A DNA stretch of 9,892 nucleotides from Acidobacteriota bacterium (GTDB lineage Bacteria > Acidobacteriota > Terriglobia > UBA7540): the NCBI GenBank assembly GCA_021780055.1, contig JAJXZM010000225.1, positions 1 to 9,892 on the forward strand, written 5' to 3'. The position numbers and the translations under genes were made by a program. The notes below the pieces were generated by a model. That model saw only the letters and a list, made by a program, of their open reading frames with translations. It was not told the origin of the DNA and did not search any database. Below are positions 4,969 to 9,892 of the stretch, piece by piece (position 1 is the stretch's first letter; each line of letters starts with the position of its first letter).

Positions 4969-6705
4969 ATGTTGCAAGTTCAAAGCTTTCATACCCATAC
5001 TTCAGGCCGGCCCGGCCGGAAGAGATTGCCATCCATTATTCTGAGTTTATTGTTTCTGGCTGCCGCCTGCGGGGCGATAGTTCCCGCAAAGGGCGCCGCG
5101 GCAGACAAGAAGCCGCTGGCCGCCACGCCGCCCATGGGCTGGAACGACTGGGCGCATTACCAGTGCGGCTACACGGCGCAAACGATTCTGGATAACGCCC
5201 ACGCTCTGGTCTCGACGGGGCTTGCAGCGCTGGGCTATGACACGGTGACCATCGACGACTGCTGGATGCAGAAAGACCGCGACGCGAGCGGCAATCTGCA
5301 GGTGGACAAGGAACGATTTCCGAACGGCATGAAGCCCGTGGCGGATGAGGTCCATAAACTGGGGCTCAAATTCGGCATCTATGAAGACTCCGGCTCTGAA
5401 ACCTGCGGGCGGTTCGCGGGCAGCGGCCTGCCGCAGGGCGGAGGCGATGCACATTTCCTGGACGACGCACGGCTATTTGCTTCCTGGGGCGTGGATTATT
5501 TGAAGCTGGACGGCTGCAACGTTTACGCGCCGCCCGGCGAGACAGAAGAGCAGTCTTATCACCTGGCCTATGCGGCGGAGCACGAGGCGCTTGAAAAAGT
5601 GGGCCGCCCCATTGTCTTCTCGGAATCGGCCCCCGCGTATTTCCAGGGTAATCCCGAGTGGTACGACGTGCTGAGCTGGGTTGGAAAGTACGGCCAGTTG
5701 TGGCGTGAAGGTTCTGACATCTCGACTTATCATGCGCATCCGCTCCCGGAGCGTTTTCGCCGCATGTTTCCGCAGCGCACCCGCTACCAGAGCATGATGT
5801 GGAACTATTCTTACAACCTGCCGCTCGGCCGCTTTCAGAAACCCGGCAACTGGAACGATCCGGACTTCATCATCGCCGGCGACATCGGCATGAGCGTGCC
5901 GGAAAGCCGCACCCAGATGGCGCTGTGGTCCATGATGTCCGCGCCGCTGATCCTGAGTTCGGAAGTTGCGAAGCTCAGTCCGGAAGCGATCGCCATTGTC
6001 GGCAACAAGGACCTGATCGCCATTGACCAGGACCCGCTGGGCAATATGGCCACGCTCGTCCGGCGAACTCCGCAGATGGACGTTCTGTTCAAGCGGCTTT
6101 CCGGCGGCGATGATGCCGTGGCCGTGACAAACCACATTGATGCAGCCGTAAAGGTTGACGTGACGCCGGGTGATCTGGGCTTTGCGGCAAGTTCCGGATG
6201 CAAGCTGGATGCAAAGGACCTGTGGAGCGGCAAGGAGCAATCCGGGGCAGCGTCTCTCGAGGCGGAAGTCGCGTCGCATGACGCCGCCATCTGGCGCATC
6301 CAGCCTTCCGCTGAGTGCGGCAAGCCGTCGCGGACCGGGACCATCACCATGATTTCCGCCTCGAGGCGAGATCGCGACTTTGAAAGTTACGCGCGCTGCC
6401 TGGCTGCGCCCGGAAGCGTTGCAGAATGCACCGGCGCTGCCGCAGAGAAGTGGACGGTGACGCCAGACGGAGCGCTGCAATCTTCCGGCGGCGAGTGCCT
6501 GGCCGTCGTGGACGGCAAGCCAACAATGCAGGCCTGCAGTTCTGCGAGTACCCAGCAATGGCGCTACACGCTGAAAGGGAACCTCATCAACAACGGCAAT
6601 CTGCAGTGCCTTGCCGCCGTGGGGGTGGAGAGCAAACCCCAAAGCCTCGAGATGCAGGTCTGCGGCCATAATCTGGCCACGCAAATCTGGTCGCTGCCGA
6701 ACTGA
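4969..6705 (+). CDS. Exported GH27 alpha-galactosidase/alpha-N-acetylgalactosaminidase with C-terminal ricin-type lectin domain
   Basis: This 578-residue protein has three parts. A basic N-terminus and hydrophobic stretch (about 18-45, IILSLLFLAAACG) act as an export signal; the AAAC end is a poor lipobox, so signal peptidase I cleavage near AKGAAA is likelier than lipidation. The GH27 barrel (about 50-360) shows TPPMGWNDW (53-61), the nucleophile Asp181 in YLKLDGCN, the acid/base Asp250 in WREGSDI and GNWNDPD (293-299), followed by a beta-sandwich to about 446. Residues 465-578 form a beta-trefoil with three QxW-like repeats (EKWTV, QQWRY, QIWSL), a sugar-binding CBM13/ricin-B type. GH27 enzymes remove terminal alpha-D-galactose or alpha-D-GalNAc with retention. 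The loop FSESAPAY (217-224) has Ser220 and Ala223 at the selectivity positions, the GalNAc-type pair in human enzymes. It probably forms an operon with the dehydrogenase 19 bp downstream. Family certain, sugar specificity open. Confidence 0.94.
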   Translation: MLQVQSFHTHTSGRPGRKRLPSIILSLLFLAAACGAIVPAKGAAADKKPLAATPPMGWNDWAHYQCGYTAQTILDNAHALVSTGLAALGYDTVTIDDCWMQKDRDASGNLQVDKERFPNGMKPVADEVHKLGLKFGIYEDSGSETCGRFAGSGLPQGGGDAHFLDDARLFASWGVDYLKLDGCNVYAPPGETEEQSYHLAYAAEHEALEKVGRPIVFSESAPAYFQGNPEWYDVLSWVGKYGQLWREGSDISTYHAHPLPERFRRMFPQRTRYQSMMWNYSYNLPLGRFQKPGNWNDPDFIIAGDIGMSVPESRTQMALWSMMSAPLILSSEVAKLSPEAIAIVGNKDLIAIDQDPLGNMATLVRRTPQMDVLFKRLSGGDDAVAVTNHIDAAVKVDVTPGDLGFAASSGCKLDAKDLWSGKEQSGAASLEAEVASHDAAIWRIQPSAECGKPSRTGTITMISASRRDRDFESYARCLAAPGSVAECTGAAAEKWTVTPDGALQSSGGECLAVVDGKPTMQACSSASTQQWRYTLKGNLINNGNLQCLAAVGVESKPQSLEMQVCGHNLATQIWSLPN

Positions 6706-6724
6706 GAACGGCATTAATGCATTC

Positions 6725-7768
6725 ATGAAAGCTGCTTTACTGACCCGGCTCAGGGAGATCGAAATTGGTGATGTCCCTGAGCCGCAACTGACCGGCCCGT
6801 GCGACGTTCTGCTGCGCATTGACGCGGTAGGCGTGTGCGGCTCCGACGTGCACTATTACAAGACGGGCCGCATTGGCGCGGCCGTGGTGAAGTATCCGTT
6901 TGTGATGGGCCACGAGTGCGCGGGCACGGTGCAGCAGGTGGGAACGGAGGTGCGCGGGCTTCTGGCGGGGCAGCGCGTGGCTATTGATCCGCTTGTGGCG
7001 TGCGGCCACTGCGATCAGTGCCGCGGTGGGCGGCCCAACACCTGCCGGAATCAACTGTTCCTTGGCAATCCGGGTGAATTGTCGGGAGCGCTGGCGGAAT
7101 ACGTGGTGCTGCCGCAGGACTGCTGCTATCCCATCCCGGAGTCGATGACAGCGGGGCAGGCCGCGATGGTTGAGCCGCTTTCGATCGGCGTCCACGCGCA
7201 AAGGCTCTCGCAGATGGAAGCGGGCTCGACCGTTGCCATTCTGGGATCGGGGCCCATCGGCCTCAGCGTACTCCTCGCATGCCGCGCGGCGGCCGACTGC
7301 ACAGTCTACATGACGGACCTTATTGATGACCGCCTCGCGATGGCCGCGCAACTGGGCGCGGTATGGATCGGCAACCCGCGCCGGGGCAACGTGGTCAAGG
7401 CCATCGGCGCTGCCGAACCCACAGGCATGGACATCGTGTTCGAATGCGCGGGCGAGCAGGAAACACTCGATCAGGCTGTGGAACTGCTGAAGCCCGGCGG
7501 AACGCTGGTGGTTGTCGGCATTCCGGAAGTGGATGACGTAAGCTTCCCTGTGCACACCCTGCGACGGAAAGAGCTGACCATCAAGAACGTGCGGCGGCAG
7601 AACCATTGCATGGCCGCGGCTATCGACCTGGTTTCAAGCGGCAGGATCAATGTCGATCCGCTGATGACCCACCACTTTCCGCTGCGGGAGACCGCTGAGG
7701 CGTTCGACCTGGTTTCCGGCTATCGCGACGGCGTCATCAAGGCTATCATTCACGTTGCCGGGGAATGA
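6725..7768 (+). CDS. Zinc-dependent MDR dehydrogenase, sorbitol/polyol dehydrogenase-like
   Basis: This 347-residue cytosolic enzyme of the zinc alcohol dehydrogenase (medium-chain) family has the normal length. The catalytic zinc site is visible as Cys38 (CGSDVHYY), His63-Glu64 (GHECAG) and Glu150 (VEPLSIGVHA). A structural zinc site is formed by Cys93, Cys96, Cys99 and Cys107. The Rossmann motif is GSGPIG (174-179), and Asp198 at the end of the second strand favours NAD over NADP. CGSDVHYY-x-GRIG and the VVKYP-FVMGHE segment closely resemble sorbitol, xylitol and L-iditol dehydrogenases, so oxidation of a sugar alcohol or sugar is the best guess; threonine dehydrogenase-like activity is less likely. 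It starts 19 bp after the GH27 stop with no intervening promoter or clear ribosome binding site, suggesting cotranscription and translational coupling. It may process a sugar released by the glycosidase, though this is inference. Confidence 0.92.
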   Translation: MKAALLTRLREIEIGDVPEPQLTGPCDVLLRIDAVGVCGSDVHYYKTGRIGAAVVKYPFVMGHECAGTVQQVGTEVRGLLAGQRVAIDPLVACGHCDQCRGGRPNTCRNQLFLGNPGELSGALAEYVVLPQDCCYPIPESMTAGQAAMVEPLSIGVHAQRLSQMEAGSTVAILGSGPIGLSVLLACRAAADCTVYMTDLIDDRLAMAAQLGAVWIGNPRRGNVVKAIGAAEPTGMDIVFECAGEQETLDQAVELLKPGGTLVVVGIPEVDDVSFPVHTLRRKELTIKNVRRQNHCMAAAIDLVSSGRINVDPLMTHHFPLRETAEAFDLVSGYRDGVIKAIIHVAGE

Positions 7769-7781
7769 GGTTTGCTATAGC

Positions 7782-7798
7782 GGCGGATTTATCCCGCC
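7782..7798 (+). terminator. GC-rich hairpin after the dehydrogenase gene
   Basis: GGCGG (7782-7786) and CCGCC (7794-7798) pair around a 7-nt AU-rich loop, 13 nt after the stop codon. No U-run follows. It could end the GH27-dehydrogenase transcript inefficiently, or be the first element of the inverted-repeat cluster that continues to 7858. Confidence 0.35.
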
Positions 7799-7800
7799 AT

Positions 7801-7858
7801 CGGAGCGGAGCTTGTCGACGTAAACTCGTTACTACTTGGCTCCGAAACCCGCGCTCCG
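7801..7858. repeat. Nested inverted repeat of CGGAG(C)/(G)CTCCG units
   Basis: The left side has two abutting units, CGGAG (7801-7805) and CGGAGC (7806-7811). The right side has two complementary units, GCTCCG (7839-7844) and GCTCCG (7853-7858). The inner pair closes a 27-nt loop and the outer pair encloses it. Together with the hairpin at 7782-7798 this makes an 80-bp structured block in the window's longest intergenic gap (7769-8051). It could be a dispersed intergenic repeat or a folded 3' untranslated region. Confidence 0.4.
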
Positions 7859-7904
7859 CAACCTTTCCAGGAAATATGCCATCAGAGCATAACTCAAGAG
7901 CGCT

Positions 7905-7917
7905 TGTGAGAGTCACA
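7905..7917. promoter_or_regulatory. Short dyad TGTGA-GAG-TCACA, candidate operator
   Basis: A perfect 5+3+5 dyad sits just upstream of the expected -35 position of the -10 box at 7941, and another TGTG half-site lies at 7927-7930. The half-sites resemble those of CRP/FNR-type regulators, but the 3-bp spacer is shorter than the 6 bp CRP needs. Position suggests control of the barrel-protein gene; the regulator is unknown. Confidence 0.33.
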
Positions 7918-7940
7918 TGACTGAATTGTGCAAACGCGTG

Positions 7941-7946
7941 TAAAAT
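7941..7946 (+). promoter_or_regulatory. -10 box of the beta-barrel protein gene
   Basis: TAAAAT matches the -10 form seen before the DUF1330 and DUF1569 genes. Expected transcription start is near 7953, giving a leader of about 100 nt. The -35 region (7918-7923) is not a recognisable hexamer, consistent with help from a factor at the dyad 7905-7917. Confidence 0.42.
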
Positions 7947-8051
7947 TCCTAGTCTGGGAGTCAAGGCAGGGGAACGCGGCCCATGCGGGCTCTGCCGCTG
8001 CGCCGCACCCGGACAGACACGGCCAGGTTGATCGGAGGCTCAGAATTGAAG

Positions 8052-8753
8052 ATGCGCAAATTGGTTCAGGGATTCATGGTGGTGGTATTTCTTGGCTCTG
8101 CTGCGGCGGTGCTCCATGCCCAGGACTACCGAGTATTTGTTGAGGGCGGCCTCTCCACGCTTTTTGACAAGCGCTACTACAACGTTTACGGCGCCTCTTT
8201 CGGGTCCACCTACAGGAGCGGAATCAGCTTCACGGCAGGAGGGGAAATTCCGGTACTCAAGAAACTCAGCGTGGAAGGTTCGTACAGCATGTTCCGCAAC
8301 AACCTGGCCATTACCAACTTCTACAATTCCACCACTCCGAACGACGTCATCGGATACGGCATGCGCGGCCAAAGGGTCAGCGTGGACGCCCTGGCCCATC
8401 CAGCAAAGCCCATCAGGGGTGTGCGGCCCTACCTTGTGGTCGGGCTCGACTTCAACCGTTTTTCGCCCACCAGCTCTGGAGCGGCGCTGGCGCAGTCGCC
8501 GGGATTCAACGGTGTGCCAGGCACAGTGCTGAAGCCGGACAACATCTTCGGATGGAATTTCGGCGGCGGCCTGGAATACAGCCTGACTCACTTTCTGGCG
8601 GTACGGATTGACGCCCGAGACCACCGCTTTGCCTCGCCTACTTACGGTCTTCCCACGTCGGCCAATTCCGCATTCACGGCGTATTTCCCCATTCACGGGG
8701 TCGCCAACAACATCGTCTATTCCGCCGGGTTCGTCTTTCGCTTCGGCCTTTAG
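8052..8753 (+). CDS. Outer-membrane beta-barrel protein
   Basis: This 233-residue protein begins with a clear Sec signal peptide: MRK, a hydrophobic core VVVFLGSAAAV and a cleavage site at LHA before QDY (about residue 23). The mature part alternates polar and hydrophobic or aromatic residues in short strands separated by Gly-, Asn- and Ser-rich turns, for example VFVEGGLSTLF, GISFTAGGEIP, LSVEGSYSMF, VRPYLVVGLDFNRF, FGGGLEYSL and the final VYSAGFVFRFGL. That pattern fits an eight- to ten-stranded outer-membrane barrel of the OmpA/OmpW-like type. The last residues FRFGL resemble a BAM-recognised terminal strand, with Leu instead of Phe. No C-terminal peptidoglycan-binding domain is present, so a pure barrel is expected. 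CGGAGG (8033-8038) lies 13 nt from this ATG but 7 nt from an in-frame TTG at 8046, which is a genuine alternative start. Function (porin, adhesin or structural) cannot be told. Confidence 0.85.
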   Translation: MRKLVQGFMVVVFLGSAAAVLHAQDYRVFVEGGLSTLFDKRYYNVYGASFGSTYRSGISFTAGGEIPVLKKLSVEGSYSMFRNNLAITNFYNSTTPNDVIGYGMRGQRVSVDALAHPAKPIRGVRPYLVVGLDFNRFSPTSSGAALAQSPGFNGVPGTVLKPDNIFGWNFGGGLEYSLTHFLAVRIDARDHRFASPTYGLPTSANSAFTAYFPIHGVANNIVYSAGFVFRFGL

Positions 8754-8793
8754 TTCCGTATCGATGTTCAAAGGGATTCCGGGACTTGCGACC

Positions 8794-8816
8794 AGCCGCC
8801 TTGCAGGTCGGCGGCT
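8794..8816. terminator. Bidirectional terminator-like hairpin between convergent genes
   Basis: AGCCGCC (8794-8800) and GGCGGCT (8810-8816) form a perfect 7-bp GC-rich stem with a 9-nt loop. It lies in the 80-bp gap between the ends of the barrel gene and the BrkB-like gene, the expected place for a shared terminator. The tail (CTTCTC on the + strand) has few U residues, so efficiency is uncertain. Confidence 0.5.
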
Positions 8817-8833
8817 TCTCAACGCAGTCCGCG

Positions 8834-9775
8834 TCAGCTTGCCGCGACCATGCGCTGCGCCGCGCTTTCGGAGCGGAAGGTGCGGGCGGCTTTTTCCAGT
8901 TCAGAGTCCATTTCCGCCGCCACCAGCAGAATGAAGTTGGTGATGTAAACCCAGGTCATGAGAACAAAGAAAGCCCCAACGGCCCCGTAAGCGCCGGCCC
9001 GGCCGAAATGGTGCAGGAAGGAGTCAAACCCGATGGTGGCCGGCATCCAGATCACCACCACAAACAGGCTGCCTGGAGTCATCCATCGCCATGGGCGCTT
9101 GGTGTTGGGCAGGACGTAATTCCCAAAGCACACTGCAAGATTCAGCAGCGCCAGCGGGATCACCCATCGCAACACGTGCCACAGGATCACGTAAGCGGCT
9201 CCCGGTCCGGAATGAGTTCCCAGCCAGTGTCCTACCAGTCCGCCAAACGTCAGCAGCCCGAACGCCGTCAGGAAGGTGAGCGCGAACACCAGCATCACGC
9301 CGCAGGCCAGCATGCGCCGTTTCCAGAAGCCGCGCGTTTCCCGCGCGTTGTAGGCCGCGTTCAGGCCGTCCATCAGGCTGATGACGGCCCGAGTGGCAAT
9401 CCAGATGGAGCTAACGAGACCGAAGCTGAGCAGGCCGCCCCACTCCTGCGTCAGGTTGGTGACGGTCCTGAAAACGTAAGGCTGAACGGGGTCAGGAAAA
9501 TACTGAGTGATCCAGGTCAGCACGTGCGGCCAGGCGCCGGTGAACGGCAGGTAACCCACAATCGCCGCCAGCACAATGAAAAATGGGAACAACGCCATCA
9601 GGAAGAAGTAGGACATCTGCGCGGCCAGGTCTTCGCAGCAGTCACACAACACGGCCTTCCACACCCGCCGCAGCCACACTCCCAGCGGCAGTCTGCACTC
9701 CAGCCCGAAGAGCCGTGTCCATCCGAACCCAAGCTCTGCTTCAGGCTTGTCCGTGAGTTTCGCGGCGCCAGGCAA
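8834..9775 (-). CDS. YihY/BrkB family inner-membrane protein
   Basis: This 313-residue integral membrane protein belongs to the YihY/BrkB family (once mislabelled ribonuclease BN); the family's function is unresolved, with transport or envelope roles proposed. About six membrane helices are visible: 56-78, 113-134, 155-183, 195-217, 234-255 and 262-288. Family hallmarks include AAQMSYFFLMALFPFF near the first helix, LPNTKRPWRWMTPGSLF (222-238) and YGAVGAFFVLMTWVYITNFILL followed by AAE (263-288). A CDCCE cysteine cluster at 44-48 precedes the first helix and looks unusual. The start codon is TTG: AAGGGGAG ends 6 nt upstream, and the first internal Met (54) would cut off the conserved beginning. 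The - strand promoter with a perfect TATAAT is at the window edge. The gene converges on the barrel gene and has no visible operon partner. Confidence 0.9.
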   Translation of the reverse strand: MPGAAKLTDKPEAELGFGWTRLFGLECRLPLGVWLRRVWKAVLCDCCEDLAAQMSYFFLMALFPFFIVLAAIVGYLPFTGAWPHVLTWITQYFPDPVQPYVFRTVTNLTQEWGGLLSFGLVSSIWIATRAVISLMDGLNAAYNARETRGFWKRRMLACGVMLVFALTFLTAFGLLTFGGLVGHWLGTHSGPGAAYVILWHVLRWVIPLALLNLAVCFGNYVLPNTKRPWRWMTPGSLFVVVIWMPATIGFDSFLHHFGRAGAYGAVGAFFVLMTWVYITNFILLVAAEMDSELEKAARTFRSESAAQRMVAAS

Positions 9776-9781
9776 ACTCTA

Positions 9782-9789
9782 CTCCCCTT
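9782..9789 (-). promoter_or_regulatory. Ribosome binding site supporting the TTG start of the BrkB-like gene
   Basis: Read on the - strand the bases are AAGGGGAG, ending 6 nt before the TTG at 9775. No ATG lies in frame nearby, so this site decides the unusual start codon. Confidence 0.7.
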
Positions 9790-9880
9790 GCAGATGGAAA
9801 AGGCCCTGCACGCCTCTCAAATCAGCCTTCGTCTTCCTTTGCAAGCGCTGGAACCAGCTCCGTTACCTACCTCTGAGCCT

Positions 9881-9886
9881 ATTATA
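9881..9886 (-). promoter_or_regulatory. -10 box of the BrkB-like gene promoter
   Basis: On the - strand this is a perfect TATAAT. The -35 box would fall beyond the right edge of the window. Transcription would begin near 9874, leaving a leader of about 99 nt that contains a GCTGG/CCAGC inverted repeat (9847-9858) with only two bases between the arms. Confidence 0.5.
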
Positions 9887-9892
9887 CCCGCA

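Noticed and set aside
4996..5104. Lipoprotein reading of the GH27 signal peptide
   Set aside because: The bases before Cys34 read L-A-A-A-C, with Ala rather than Leu at the -3 position, and a good signal peptidase I site follows; lipidation is not supported.
5473..6819. A 448-codon open frame on the - strand
   Set aside because: Antisense to the well-supported GH27 gene, with low-complexity Arg/His-rich composition and no family signature or credible ribosome binding site.
7905..7917. CRP binding site reading of TGTGA-GAG-TCACA
   Set aside because: CRP needs a 6-bp spacer between these half-sites; here it is 3 bp. Kept only as an unassigned dyad.
7746..7964. A 72-codon - strand open frame in the dehydrogenase-barrel intergenic gap
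   Set aside because: It runs through the inverted-repeat cluster and promoter region, has no domain and no convincing start signal; more likely repeat DNA read as protein.

Overview
The window is GC-rich (about 60% by eye), densely coding bacterial DNA with eight genes on the + strand and one on the - strand at the right end. No rRNA, tRNA, CRISPR array, transposase or phage gene is visible. Several features suggest a soil member of the Acidobacteriota: free-standing DUF1569 and DUF1330 genes, a Tat-exported PIG-L deacetylase, an exported beta-barrel protein whose mature end begins QDY, and TAAAAT-type -10 boxes placed close to genes. This assignment is inference; no phylogenetic marker gene is present.

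Layout. (1) 59-1321: a complete glutamate dehydrogenase with a strong ribosome binding site. (2) 1527-1910 and 2077-2376: two small cytosolic proteins, a SnoaL/NTF2-fold protein and a DUF1330 protein. The DUF1330 gene has its own candidate promoter and a 43-nt foldable leader. (3) 2377-2521: a compact, symmetry-rich intergenic region with two tandem near-identical palindromes and three overlapping hairpins, just before a Tat-type PIG-L deacetylase (2522-3286). (4) 3317-3775: a DinB-like DUF1569 protein, possibly on a leaderless mRNA, followed by a nitrilase-superfamily amidohydrolase with an N-terminal signal peptide (3822-4835). (5) 4969-6705: an exported GH27 glycosidase with a C-terminal ricin-type lectin domain, behind a promoter with a perfect TTGACA box, followed 19 bp later by a zinc-dependent polyol dehydrogenase-like MDR enzyme (6725-7768). 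(6) 7769-8051: the longest intergenic stretch (283 bp), with nested inverted repeats, a short dyad and a -10 box, ahead of an outer-membrane beta-barrel protein (8052-8753). (7) 8834-9775 on the - strand: a BrkB/YihY-family membrane protein, convergent with the barrel gene across a GC-rich hairpin.

How the genes may work together. Three consecutive exported hydrolases (PIG-L, nitrilase-type, GH27 plus lectin) and a cytosolic sugar/polyol dehydrogenase look like a small catabolic neighbourhood for a glycan or amino sugar. The selectivity loop of the GH27 enzyme carries Ser and Ala at the two positions that separate alpha-N-acetylgalactosaminidase from alpha-galactosidase in the human pair. With a neighbouring PIG-L (N-deacetylase family) gene, this makes alpha-GalNAc a testable alternative to the default alpha-galactoside annotation. 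Only the GH27-dehydrogenase pair has operon-like spacing; the wider functional link is inference.
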